Made by a program: the position numbers and the translations under genes. A stretch of DNA of 64,000 bases from contig NC_087071.1 in assembly GCF_963678635.1 (NCBI RefSeq), positions 30,060,141 through 30,124,140 of the forward strand. Direction: 5' to 3'. This stretch comes from Symsagittifera roscoffensis (lineage: Eukaryota > Xenacoelomorpha > Acoela > Convolutidae). The notes under the pieces were generated by a model that saw nothing but the letters and a program-made list of their open reading frames with translations, searched no databases and was not told the origin of the DNA. This document shows positions 36,191 through 45,000 of this stretch, piece by piece (the stretch's first letter is position 1; every line of letters starts with the position of its first letter).

Positions 36191-36894
36191 ACGCTTGATC
36201 ATATAAGAACTGATGCGATATAAAATATTTATAAGAAGTAATGCCATGTTTTAAACTTGTCCAAGATGCAATATTTTTTTTAAAAAATTTTTATGTAAAA
36301 GTTGCGGTAAATTTGAAATACGACGCAGTGATTTATATATTTTATTTGTTTCAGCATAATTTCAGGCAGATAGATTGTTTTAAAAAAACAATCTATCTCA
36401 TGTAACAAATTGATCATGTAATAATTTAGTTAATAGGTTAATTTATAACAAATCTTAATGTGTTTTGAAATTTTTGGAAAAGAAAAACTTTTTTTTGTTA
36501 TAAATTCCTAATTTTTGCGCAAAAAATTTTACCACTGACTTACCATAAACAACGAAACTACCAGACATTCATTGCAAACTCTACACGTAACTCACCATTC
36601 AGTTTTTTCAATAAGGTAATGCGTGCCGAGATTTAAGCAAAAAAACTAGACACTTCAACACAAAATCCAAAAAAAAAACTTTTTTCTTACCATCCTTTTA
36701 CCAACACAAAACCTTGAAACCTTGCCAATTCTCTTCCCTATCCTAATGCCGTGGGAAACCTATTCCCTATCTTAAAAAAAGCCTGCTGACCGGATGTTCA
36801 ACTCCCTATCTAATAACATGGGTGTCAGCAGGCACCCCTCCCCCTTTTTAGCCCCAAAATCTACTACTGTAGAGAGTTAACTAGAAAAGCAGTA
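36191..36894. other. Intergenic, nothing recognised
   Basis: AT-rich, with a short inverted repeat near 36367-36403 (ATAGATTGTTTTAAAAAAACAATCTAT). No coding signal. Confidence 0.45.
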
Positions 36895-37462
36895 AAAAAA
36901 TGAAAACTATATACATGGTCTGTCTTATGAGTACCATTTTTCAACTTTTGCACCCAAGTGGCTTTGTCATCATTCTACTAGTAATAACCAAAAAAAATTA
37001 TGAAAAACTTCAAGAAACACTATCGAAATAGTTTTAATTCTGATTTCCTATTGTAGCAATGCATGAGAAAAGAATGGGATGCGCTGTTTTTCTGTACAAT
37101 ATTTTCTCAAATCAGAGCGGAAGTTAGCTTTTAATGGGATAATACATAACCACTATTTCACCGCTGGAGGCCCAACAAAATAAATGAGAGGCGGCTTCAA
37201 AAATCTCAATAGTTTTAGTAGTTTGGAGATATTAACGGCTGGGGTTGGGGGAGGGGGTGGGGGGGGGGGGGGGCAGGGACTTTGTTTTAAAATCTAAAAA
37301 GTGTTAAATTTTTTTTAGTATGACTCATGATGGCCATCTTACATCATCAGATATCTCAAAAACTTTTTTTTCGGCCATAAAATGAACCTGAAAGCTGTTT
37401 AGCATCGAAAAATTCGAATACAACTAGGCGTTGTTCGCTTTTTAGCTCTATGGTATGACTCA
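36895..37462. repeat. Repeat unit carrying the Polinton (left part)
   Basis: Aligns with 49305-49822 (for example GTCTGTCTTATGAGTACC, CAGAGCGGAAGTTAGCTTTTAATGGGA, TAGCTCTATGGTATGACTCA). The two copies differ by substitutions and small indels, including a long poly-G tract at 37246-37273 that is short in the other copy. Confidence 0.85.
37457..37462 (+). repeat. Target-site duplication, left (GACTCA)
   Basis: GACTCA immediately before the left terminal repeat, identical to 48376-48381. The uninterrupted paralogous site at 49817-49822 has a single GACTCA. Confidence 0.95.
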
Positions 37463-37675
37463 AGTAGTATGCATATAGTGCGTTAGGATCGGGGGGGGGG
37501 GGGGTTGTCATACATGGATGACCATTAGGTATAAATCATAATGGTCACCATGTATTAAATGATCAGCAATGGTCACCATGTAATAATCCTAATTGTCACC
37601 ATGTATAATTTTATACCTAAAAGTCCTCATGTAAAACTTCGGTATATTATTGAGTATTCCCACTGAACGTTGTGG
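37463..37675 (+). repeat. Left terminal inverted repeat
   Basis: 213 bp complementary to 48110-48375. It contains a poly-G tract (37490-37503) and an internal array of TGGTCACCATGTA / ATTGTCACCATGTA motifs separated by palindromic AT stretches. Likely replication or integrase recognition sequence. Confidence 0.95.
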
Positions 37676-38015
37676 CTACATGTTTGGTGCGGGAAAGGAT
37701 TTGCCAAATCTTCGTTCTGAAACCAGCTGGAGTGTTTAACTGCGCTATAGACTGTTTGCTCAATTCTTCTTAAAACTTTGATTCAAACTCAAATTACATA
37801 CAAATACATACAAAAGTATGCTAAAGACACTATCGCTTAAATGAAATTGTTTATATCCCAGATTAATTGAGTTCCAAAGCTGAACAAAATCTCGCACTTA
37901 AATACACACTAAACACGGAATAGCGGTAGGTCAAATTTTATGTACAGACAATTCTCATATTAAATAACTGAATTTTTTTTACTTTGCAAAAGTTAATGTG
38001 GTGTTTTTTTGTGTT
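37676..38015. other. Left subterminal non-coding region
   Basis: Unique to the left arm. No ORF of note. It probably holds promoter sequence for the leftmost genes, and any missing first exon of the putative HUH gene should be sought here and up to 38328. Confidence 0.4.
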
Positions 38016-38345
38016 TCAATCTATTCGTCGATTTTTTGACCGTGGTTCTTCTACTTCAACTGCTTCATAATCGAAAAACGAATCGTTGAAGAATGACGAC
38101 TCGTCCTCATCGGAAGTATTGGCCTCCAGATCCGCGATATCCCCGCTATCAATATCACTGTCGTTGGTTTCTGCTGCCCGAATCAGACCGGGGTCTGGAG
38201 TTTGCCAACTGCTATTGACCTGGTCCATCAGTTGTCGAAGCGAGCGATGTGGTTGTGTGTTCTCAACAGCAAAACTATCCTCAGAGTATTCATCATCAAT
38301 CTCCGGATGGTCCCAATCAACGTTTTGAGTTGTGTTACCTGATTA
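38016..38345 (-). CDS. Acidic reading frame on the opposite strand
   Basis: Open on the minus strand from about 38345 to the TGA at 38018-38016, with the first in-frame ATG at 38228 (70 codons). The peptide is strongly acidic (DSDIDSGDIADLEANTSDED) and ends in a basic ...RSKNRRID tail. The sequence before the ATG (WDHPEIDDEYSEDSF) is equally protein-like, hinting at an upstream exon: CAG precedes the open part at 38345, a possible splice acceptor. It would be the only leftward gene of the element. No family recognised. The same bases read on the plus strand give a serine-rich, unconvincing ORF. Function unknown. Confidence 0.35.
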
Positions 38346-39551
38346 TTTCAAAAAATTTCAACCAAATTTCAAATTTGTTATCACTGAAAAAATTCCTAAT
38401 TTATCTACTTTTAAAAATTATGCTTTTGGAAGCCACTTCAAATCTGAATATTGCCCTTTTTCAGTCGAGAATGAAAAAAAAATTCATTACCATATATTGA
38501 TTCAAGTAGATTCAGAAGAACAATTAAACCAATTTTTGCCTTACCATAAATGTTTCAGTGTTCCTCGTATTTTCACTTGCTTCAAATACTTAGTTTCTCC
38601 TGCTAAAGATGTCAAAGGAAACGGTGAGTTATTTGACAAGCTTAAACTAGCTCTCACTTATTCAGCACAACCTGTTGCCGCCAATCTCGATTTGTTAGAT
38701 TTCACTGCAATCAAAAAACGTTTACCCAATTTATTGCTTTCTGCAACATCATCTAACAAACAAACTTCACCAAATCAAAACGTTTGCAAGAAATCTCCGG
38801 CCGTTGGGGGACAGAAACGAATTGATAATACAGTTACGCCTGCTGCATCGTCGACGTCAAACAAATCCGTAAGAATTTCGACTTCAGTTTCAAAGAAACA
38901 TACAGAAAGCAGACATGTTCAAACAGATGAGATGAATACAGAAACTTTGAAAAGATTTGAAAATTTAATTATTGGACCCCATTCTGCCGCTTTTTGCAAA
39001 ATAATGGATATTTTGACAAGTGGATATGGAAAACTTGATGTAGATCCTGATGTGCTATTTGTGAAATTTATTGTTGAAGAGAAAGGTAAGTTTTAATTGA
39101 TACTTTTCATTATTCCCTTTTTATTATATTGAGTTCAGTAAACATGATTTCAATTTTCGATTTAAAACTCATTCATGAAATTTTTATAGACTTAAAATCA
39201 CAATATCCAGACAAATCAGTCAGATTTCAGTATTTTTTAGCCACTTGTTTATATTTGGAAGCTGATATTAATTTGGATTTTGTTTTGAAAAACAGACCAT
39301 ATGGTGGTTTAATTGGAATAGACAATTCGTCGCTCGACAAACACTTGAAACATTTCAAATTTCTTAGAATACATGCTATATTGCATGACGCAGCGGGATA
39401 TTTGCAAGAAAAAAATCATACCGGTCCTGGGTACACATATGTTTTGCCTTGTCCAATAAAAAACTGCTACCTGGGTCACGTGACAGGTATTGCGTTTTGC
39501 TTATTTCTTAAAGCATTCAAACCAAAGTTATTTCGTTTGTTGGAATGTTGA
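38329..39551 (+). CDS. Spliced left-arm gene with possible HUH endonuclease domain
   Basis: Exon A runs from before 38329 to 39085. A 53-bp intron (39086-39138; GTAAGT donor, TTCAG acceptor) joins it in phase to exon B, 39139-39551, and the joined codon keeps the frame open. No ATG occurs near the start, so a first exon upstream is missing. Exon A shows a strand FKFVIT, then HYHILIQ (HUH motif, bases 38485-38493) 35 residues later, then CFKYLVSPAK with Tyr about 34 residues on. This is the order and spacing of motifs 1-3 of rolling-circle Rep nucleases, though the Tyr/Lys spacing is not canonical. Exon B (about 137 codons; NRPYGGLIGID, HDAAGYLQEK, GPGYTYV) is unrecognised. No helicase P-loop is present. 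Placed first in the element, it may replace the missing polymerase. This is inference. Confidence 0.55.
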
Positions 39552-39560
39552 GTGAAAACC

Positions 39561-40149
39561 ATGTTAACCCAAAGAAAGAAAACTAAAAAATTGTTTTTCA
39601 ACAATCTCACTATTTTAGATATTGAAGGATTTAAATGTGGCAAGAAACCTTTGATCATAAAGGAACTTTCCGTTTGCTCTGCTAATACAATTGAAACAAT
39701 TCATTTTCTGCCACCAGTCCAATTCAACAATTTATCAAAAGAAGAGAAAAAAGCGTACAATTGGGTATCTAAAATTCTACACGTGCTTCGTTGGGACGAA
39801 GGTGAATACCCTTACTCATACTTGGATCAAATTTTTGACAGCATTCGTTTGAGGAACCCAAATTCCCATTTTTTTGCTAAAGGTACACAAAAATCTGTTT
39901 TATTAGCTGAATACTTGAAATTACCCGTGACAAATTTGGAAGATTTTGGCTGCCCAAAGATTGAACAGTTGTTGGGTCGAGAAAAACATATTTGCAAACG
40001 ACATTCTCATTTACTTCCCTCACATCAATTATTAAAGCATTGTACCCGTAGAAAATCCAAATTTTTTTTTCTATTGGTTACAAAATGAACTGTCCAATGA
40101 TGCAAACAACCTTATCTCCAAATTTGCTGTTTTACGCTTCAATGACTAA
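39561..40149 (+). CDS. DEDD-exonuclease-like protein (frameshifted)
   Basis: Starts at ATG 39561, ten bases after the previous stop. LTILDIEGFKCG gives a DxE first motif typical of DEDD 3'-5' exonucleases. Later blocks (IIKELSVCSANTIETIHFLPP, KGTQKSVLLAEYL and a Cys/His-rich region CKRHSHLLPSHQLLKHC) match a protein type I recall from Polintons and related invertebrate sequences. The original frame ends at 40088, but the expected C-terminus continues in the next frame to a TAA at 40147-40149. A one-base slip at the T9 run 40062-40070 separates them: real lesion, programmed slippage or sequencing error. An alternative is splicing from ACAG/GTATTG (39484) to TTTTAG/AT (39619), which would fuse it to the preceding gene. 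Likely role is nucleic-acid processing in replication. Confidence 0.55.
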
Positions 40150-40429
40150 TCAGAGTCCTGAAAACAATTTAACACCAAGAATTAAAGTTACTCTTACGCG
40201 GACAGGCATATTAGATTGTCGAGGAAAACCTCTCCTGCAAAAACTCGAACAAATTACACTGAACGATATCGAAATCGACAATTTACGGAAATTTTTTACA
40301 GTTCTTGACTACTTTCACCTGTACAATGTCCAGACTCCAGGAATTTCGCCAGTCAATTCCGTTGTTCAATCTCAACCTGGAAGGGCTGCAACCTCAGCTG
40401 GGAGAGAGAAGACAAATCCATTTGCATGA
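40142..40429 (+). CDS. Small overlapping ORF (95 aa), unrecognised
   Basis: ATG at 40142 overlaps the TAA of the exonuclease-like frame (ATGACTAA, 8 nt). The first 65 residues (TPRIKVTLTRTGILDCRGKPL...DIEIDNLRKFFTVLDYFHLY) look protein-like. The last 30 overlap the next gene in another frame and are low-complexity. No family identified. The overlap style matches other gene junctions in the element, which is the main reason to list it. Confidence 0.4.
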   Translation: MTNQSPENNLTPRIKVTLTRTGILDCRGKPLLQKLEQITLNDIEIDNLRKFFTVLDYFHLYNVQTPGISPVNSVVQSQPGRAATSAGREKTNPFA

Positions 40430-40625
40430 CCATCAGCTTCCAGCTGAACTGAAAGAATTAGTCAAAACTGATAACGTTGAGGAAATACATTTAGTTCAAG
40501 CCACTATCAGAGTTGCTGCTCATTTTGTTGTAAAGTTCAAATCTAATTGTAACCATGACAAATTTACAAAATATGAGTTTTTCTTCATTGAACGAGGAGT
40601 TGATTTGCCTGTTGAACCGAAATGA
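40326..40625 (+). CDS. Small protein, paralogue A
   Basis: 99 codons from ATG 40326 to TGA 40625. The conserved core LPAELKELVKTDNVEEIHL... is followed by an alternating-hydrophobic strand AHFVVKFKSNCN and a final FFFIERG strand. It aligns with the next gene (40732-41028): LPxEL, xNVExI, A-x(2-3)-V/I-K-F/Y-K-x-N, and a C-terminal aromatic strand are shared, so the two arose by tandem duplication. There is no known domain, signal peptide or membrane span. A small alpha/beta nucleic-acid-binding or virion accessory protein is possible but unproven. An AATAAA lies 44 nt after the stop. Confidence 0.6.
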   Translation: MSRLQEFRQSIPLFNLNLEGLQPQLGERRQIHLHDHQLPAELKELVKTDNVEEIHLVQATIRVAAHFVVKFKSNCNHDKFTKYEFFFIERGVDLPVEPK

Positions 40626-40668
40626 CGAATCACATATATATATATATGTCCCAAGTTTTGTGAATCAT

Positions 40669-40674
40669 AATAAA
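40669..40674 (+). terminator. Candidate polyadenylation signal between the two gene blocks
   Basis: AATAAA follows the left gene block (replication-like genes) by 44 nt and precedes the next ATG (40732). An ATATAT run at 40633-40648 could serve as a promoter element for the right block. It suggests separate early and late transcription units. Confidence 0.4.
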
Positions 40675-40731
40675 TATATTTATTGATTGTCTTCATTTTC
40701 TTTTGATCTTGTGTGATTACTAGTTGCTAAC

Positions 40732-41028
40732 ATGTCGTGTTTGAAAATTCAAAATTTCAAAAAAATATTTTTGCCAAAAGAAAACACACAAAATGTGAGT
40801 TTAACAGGTGAGAATTTACCAAAAGAGTTATTAGACGAAATCAGTATCGGAAACGTAGAAAAAATTGTTCGGATACTTCTGACAGACAAAAACATAGCAA
40901 GATATATAATAAAATACAAACCAAACGGCAATAGATCAGAGAGAAAAAAAGGCGATTGGTATGCAGTTGTAACTATCAACCTTGATACAAATAAGCAAAA
41001 AAAGTCTTCCAAAAAACATGGAAATTGA
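40732..41028 (+). CDS. Small protein, paralogue B
   Basis: 98 codons from ATG 40732. Its core NLPKELLDEISIGNVEKIVRI...ARYIIKYKPNGN aligns with paralogue A with about a quarter to a third of positions shared. A short lysine-rich tail (QKKSSKKHGN) is added. Its TGA lies inside the next gene: ATG 41018 to TGA 41026-41028, an 11-nt overlap. Function unknown. Duplicated small genes in a compact mobile element suggest dosage or divergent interaction partners. Confidence 0.65.
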   Translation: MSCLKIQNFKKIFLPKENTQNVSLTGENLPKELLDEISIGNVEKIVRILLTDKNIARYIIKYKPNGNRSERKKGDWYAVVTINLDTNKQKKSSKKHGN

Positions 41029-41308
41029 AGAAACCACCACTGTTGAGAACAATGATTGCGACTTTGTAGACATTGGTGGTGCCGAACAGTCTTTATCTCA
41101 CGAAAAAAGATCTTGGAAATTTTGTAATTCTGTTTCTCTTCCGTCTGCAGAAGTTGTCTTTTTCACACAAGTCTGTTTCATTTTCATTTTGCTCTCTTTA
41201 TCTATTTCAAAATTGTCTTTTTACAATCTTAGTTGTGACGAGACTGCCATTTGGCTTTCAATACTATCCAGTACAGTTGGTTACATGTTACCCAATCCCA
41301 AGTTATAA
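41018..41308 (+). CDS. Small two-pass membrane protein
   Basis: 96 codons. An acidic N-terminus (MEIEETTTVENNDCDF) is followed by a long hydrophobic helix (about residues 46-70, FFTQVCFIFILLSLSIS) and a second hydrophobic segment near the C-terminus (IWLSILSSTVGYML) ending PNPKL. This arrangement, with a conserved GY-LPNPK end, is one I associate with a small membrane protein common in Polintons. It starts 11 nt inside paralogue B and stops 2 nt before the ATPase ATG. It probably acts in virion assembly or an internal membrane. Confidence 0.7.
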   Translation: MEIEETTTVENNDCDFVDIGGAEQSLSHEKRSWKFCNSVSLPSAEVVFFTQVCFIFILLSLSISKLSFYNLSCDETAIWLSILSSTVGYMLPNPKL

Positions 41309-41310
41309 TA

Positions 41311-42003
41311 ATGAATAAGATCATTTCAACAAAAGATTGTCTGTTTATGTCCGTTTCAGGTCCCTCGGGATCTGGCAAAACTGATTTAATTTTTCAAATG
41401 TTTCTCAAAGGTACATTCTATCCATCATATAACAAAATATTTTATTTTTATCTTCACGATCAACCCAAATACCGTTCCTTTGTTTCTCACAACAAATTTG
41501 ATATTGAATTTATAAAATTGTCCAGCTTTGAAAATGTTAATAACTTACGGGATTGTATGATTGTCTTTGATGATACCTGTGAAGAAATTTTTAATGAAAA
41601 AGATTTTGTTGAATTAGCTACAGCAGGCCGACATAAAAATGTTCATGTTATTTATGTCAAGCACAATTTATTTCAGCAAAGTAAGCAATCACGTACAATA
41701 GATTTGAATACAACTCACTTAATTTTGTTCAAATCACCTCGAGACATTCAACAAATTGATTATTTAGGCAGACAGTTGAATAATGCAAAATTCCTCCATC
41801 ATGCGTATCAGTTGGCAACGAAAGAAGATTTCGGTCATCTGTTGATAGACTTGGATCCGAAAACTTCAGAATGTCTTCGTTATTCGTCAAACATAGTTCC
41901 ACCATCACCAACCATTTTCTATTTACCATCCTCAAAAGCAGTTATTACATCTCTTGAAAATGAAAGAGAAAGAATTATGTATATTGAAGCAAATGCTCAA
42001 TAG
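41311..42003 (+). CDS. Genome-packaging ATPase (FtsK/HerA-type)
   Basis: 230 codons from ATG 41311; longer in-frame starts would be non-ATG. Walker A GPSGSGKT at residues 17-24, Walker B CMIVFDD at 82-88, and a sensor-like strand HLILFKS. Length and motif spacing match the A32-like packaging ATPases of Polintons and related DNA viruses, which pump DNA into the capsid. The C-terminus (SSNIVPPSPTIFYLP) is typical of the family. The final 11 nt overlap the next gene. No lesions. Confidence 0.93.
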   Translation: MNKIISTKDCLFMSVSGPSGSGKTDLIFQMFLKGTFYPSYNKIFYFYLHDQPKYRSFVSHNKFDIEFIKLSSFENVNNLRDCMIVFDDTCEEIFNEKDFVELATAGRHKNVHVIYVKHNLFQQSKQSRTIDLNTTHLILFKSPRDIQQIDYLGRQLNNAKFLHHAYQLATKEDFGHLLIDLDPKTSECLRYSSNIVPPSPTIFYLPSSKAVITSLENERERIMYIEANAQ

Positions 42004-42250
42004 TCGCCATTGTAGATCAATTTTGACAGGAGCTGATTCAAATTTTATTAGATTTCTTTGCGATTGTTTTGTGAATGTTTTTCTGGGACATGTTCCAGCT
42101 AACAAAAGTTTCATCGAGAGTAAGAAAATACCATTTGGAAAATATGTTGACCCTAAGTTTAGTATCCGAGAAAAACGAAAAGTTTTGGCAAACAATATTT
42201 CACTGGTTAAATCAATCGGAGAATCGTGTTACATTTACCTGAAAAACTAG
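41993..42250 (+). CDS. Small basic Polinton protein downstream of the ATPase
   Basis: 85 codons. ATG 41993 lies 8 nt before the ATPase TAG (total overlap 11 nt). The centre FIRFLCDCFVNVFLGHVPANK resembles a short conserved Polinton protein (helix with FLC-C, then N-x-L/F-x-G-x-V), followed by a lysine/arginine-rich second half. It may condense DNA or act as a capsid cement, by position and charge only. It ends 10 nt before the next ATG. Confidence 0.6.
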   Translation: MLNSRHCRSILTGADSNFIRFLCDCFVNVFLGHVPANKSFIESKKIPFGKYVDPKFSIREKRKVLANNISLVKSIGESCYIYLKN

Positions 42251-42260
42251 AATCTCAGGC

Positions 42261-43205
42261 ATGTATGCTGAAGAATTCATCCTCATTCCTCGAAAAACAT
42301 ATGCTCCAGATGAAAAAACTGCACCACAATCTCAAATCCTTCATAATCCATTAATTAACGACAAATCATCTCAGCTCAATTACATACAACGATTTCGAGA
42401 ACGAAATATCAGCCGTGACTCTCCACCACCATTAAACCCAACATCTCCTATTCCTTTAACCCCTAATAATGTAGTACCAAATCTGCACCGAAAAAGAAAT
42501 TTATCTGCACTTACTAATTTCAGTGATGATGGTGATGATGAAGCAGAAAAAAATTTTGAATCATACACTTCACTGCAGCAGACAAGCTCAAAGAGAACAG
42601 AAAAAAACGATGAAAAAAGTAATGAAAAAACCGCTGAAGTGTTTCGAAAGGTTATGGAATCCATTCAAGAGCTATTGGAAGCTAATAAATTGGAAAGGGC
42701 AAACATCGTGCTAAAGCAGTTGTTCAAAGTTGAATCCTTGACTTTAGACGTTGACGGATATGTTTTAATTCAAGGAAAACTCGTTAAAATTGAATCTTTT
42801 TTGTGCGATACACAGCAAAACACAAAAAAACTTGAGGGTGTTTTTTATCCACAAATTTTGAAAGAACTGAATCTTGATCCTAGCTTAGTGTCCAAAACTT
42901 ATGCCAAACAGATTCTCCGCTCGCTTAAGAGCGAAGCAGCTAAGCCCTTCTCAACTTCTTCCTCCTTCGTCTCCGACGACAACCCGACAACTGAGTACTC
43001 GAAGAGATCAAAACCCTCCTCTTCGAAGACTCGATCGACAACTCTCAAACCCAAAACCAAGCAATCTGACAAAAGAAAAACCCAGAAAAAAGAATTTTTC
43101 CCCACCACCAACGACGACGATGACGACGATGATAAAAACTATGAAAGCAGTAAAGAATCGTTTGCGACGAAGTCAACAAAAGAATGGAAATCCTACTATC
43201 AGTGA
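42261..43205 (+). CDS. Core-like protein before integrase (acidic/basic tail)
   Basis: 314 codons. The N-terminal 80 residues are proline-rich (PPPLNPTSPIPLTP). A charged helix follows (about 100-150). A small folded block (about 155-210, LTLDVDGYVLIQGKLVKIESFL...LKELNLDPSLV) resembles the G-x-I/L-x-x-G-K block of the protein that precedes integrase in Polintons. The tail is disordered, basic then polyaspartate (DDDDDDDD). It overlaps the integrase start by 65 nt in another frame. It is probably a virion-internal DNA- or capsid-associated protein. Confidence 0.55.
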   Translation: MYAEEFILIPRKTYAPDEKTAPQSQILHNPLINDKSSQLNYIQRFRERNISRDSPPPLNPTSPIPLTPNNVVPNLHRKRNLSALTNFSDDGDDEAEKNFESYTSLQQTSSKRTEKNDEKSNEKTAEVFRKVMESIQELLEANKLERANIVLKQLFKVESLTLDVDGYVLIQGKLVKIESFLCDTQQNTKKLEGVFYPQILKELNLDPSLVSKTYAKQILRSLKSEAAKPFSTSSSFVSDDNPTTEYSKRSKPSSSKTRSTTLKPKTKQSDKRKTQKKEFFPTTNDDDDDDDKNYESSKESFATKSTKEWKSYYQ

Positions 43206-44135
43206 AGAAAAGAAACTCAAATTACTCTACACGAAAGGTCCAGCTGCATTTGGTAGCGTTAAAAATTTAACAAATGCTAGTCAACTCTCACCAAAAACAG
43301 TTGAAAAATTTCTGAGATCTCAATCATCACATACAAAGTATGGATTGTTTCGTAAAAGATATCCTCGGCTAAAAGTGATTGTTAACGATATCAACGAAAT
43401 TTGGTCTCTTGACTTGGCTTATGTTGATAAATTGTCTAAATATAACCGAGGGGTACGATATTTGTTAGTTGCTGTCGATTGTCTCTCTCGCTACTTACGA
43501 GTGGAACCCCTGAAGACCAAAATGCTAAGGAAACAACCGAAGCATTCAAAAAAATGATCAAAACAAAACAACCAAAAAAAGTTTGGGTTGACAAAGGCAC
43601 CGAGTTTAAAGGAGAGTTCGAAAAGTTATGTACTAAACGAGAAATCATCAAATACAATACTCACAGTGAAAAAAAATCAGCGTTTGCCGAAAGAAACATT
43701 CGATCGCTGAAAAGTATTATGCACAAATACTTGGAGTTTGAATGGACTTACAGTTATATTGAAAAATTACAAAGTTTTGTTCAAACGATTAACTCACGCG
43801 TTCATAGAGTAACGAAATTGGCTCCAAACAAGGTCACAAGAAAACATGTACCTGCTTTAGTTTCATTAATGGCAAACAGTTCATCGAAGTTGGTACAGAA
43901 ACCAAAATTTTATGTTGGTGACTATGTTCGAATAGCGAAGACTGACTTGCCTTTTAGAAAAGGTTACAAGCAGATTTTTACAGACGAATTTTTTGAAATA
44001 GTTGCCATTCCTACTGTAAACCCTCCAACATACAGTCTCATTGATGCGGAAAAGGAAGAAATCAGCGGAAAATTTTATGAAAAAGAACTTAGTTTAATTG
44101 GAAACAAAGCTCATTATAACGAAAATGGGCAGTGA
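43141..44135 (+). CDS. Polinton integrase (DDE, one frameshift)
   Basis: Retrovirus-type DDE integrase of the C. elegans F54H12.3-like group. The first catalytic Asp is in SLDLAYVD (residue 91 from ATG 43141), the second in VWVDKGTEF (about 43590) and Glu in FAERNIRSLK (about 43688). The C-terminal part has a KFYVGDYVRI SH3-like strand and PTYSLID. The frame shifts by one base at the A4 run 43519-43522, between the first two catalytic residues, so this copy cannot make full integrase unless slippage or a sequence error is involved. ATG 43120 is an alternative start. The last 11 nt overlap the penton gene. The enzyme makes the 6-bp GACTCA duplication. Confidence 0.9.
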
Positions 44136-44994
44136 TGAGTTTACTGTACATTTGATTTCAACAGCATCAATGGATTATTTCCCAGACAACACTTTGGCCA
44201 GTTTTAGAAATTTTTGTAAAGAAGAAATAGCTTTAGACGGAGATTGGAGAGTTGCTCTCTCAGAAATAATTTTCCCCACAAAATTAAACAATGTTACTGA
44301 TGAGGAATTTACGTACTTCAGAGCATCCGAAGTAGTAGCCAGTAAATCCAACGCTGGCAATCGGAATACAATTTCCAGACCCTACTACGGCGAAAAAGTT
44401 TTTATCAAATCAGGAGAGTACACTTTTATAGAACAATTGATTAATGAGATAAAAACAAAACTCAAAGACAAAATTCATTTTGATGCGAGTCCTCAAGAAA
44501 TCACGAATAGCATGAGCATTTGGATGAACGCAAATGAAGGAATCTCATTCCCAAGTCCCCAAATACCCAGTCTGTTAGGCTACAATGCAAAGCTTGATGA
44601 GAACTGTGAATATCACATTGGTTACAAAATGATACCCTCCTTCGATGCATCTTATGAGGGAAACGAACTGTACGAATCTCATTTCCCATATGACTTATCA
44701 AGTGGGACAAGTCTAATTTTTGTCTATATTGACATTATTCAATACCAAACTGTTGGTGATGCAAAGGCCCCATTGTTACGCGTCATTGATTCAAATAGAC
44801 GCATCAAAAACGGTAGTGCCTGCAGCATTGAACCTAATCATCGAAAAAACTTCACTAATTTAGACTACAAAAAATTATTCACTTCATCTGTACAATCAAT
44901 ATCGGTACAGTTGCGCACAGAAACTGGAAGACTAGTGCCCTTTGCAGGAACTGGTAAAGTTGTGTTGACTCTAAAATTCAAGCGCTTTGATTGA
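44125..44994 (+). CDS. Minor capsid protein (penton-like)
   Basis: 289 codons from ATG 44125, intact. The opening EFTVHLISTASMDYFPDNTLASF and GDWRVALSEIIFP is the conserved N-terminal signature of Polinton penton-type single-jelly-roll proteins. The later FVYIDIIQYQTVGDAKAPLLRVI strand and the C-terminal VVLTLKFKRF also fit. It forms capsid vertices. It begins 11 nt inside integrase and is followed after 6 nt by the pVI/pX-like gene. Confidence 0.88.
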   Translation: MGSDEFTVHLISTASMDYFPDNTLASFRNFCKEEIALDGDWRVALSEIIFPTKLNNVTDEEFTYFRASEVVASKSNAGNRNTISRPYYGEKVFIKSGEYTFIEQLINEIKTKLKDKIHFDASPQEITNSMSIWMNANEGISFPSPQIPSLLGYNAKLDENCEYHIGYKMIPSFDASYEGNELYESHFPYDLSSGTSLIFVYIDIIQYQTVGDAKAPLLRVIDSNRRIKNGSACSIEPNHRKNFTNLDYKKLFTSSVQSISVQLRTETGRLVPFAGTGKVVLTLKFKRFD

Positions 44995-45000
44995 AAACCA

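Noticed and set aside
38086-38328. Plus-strand serine-rich ORF
   Set aside because: Opposite-strand acidic frame over the same bases is far more protein-like; this one lacks an ATG start.
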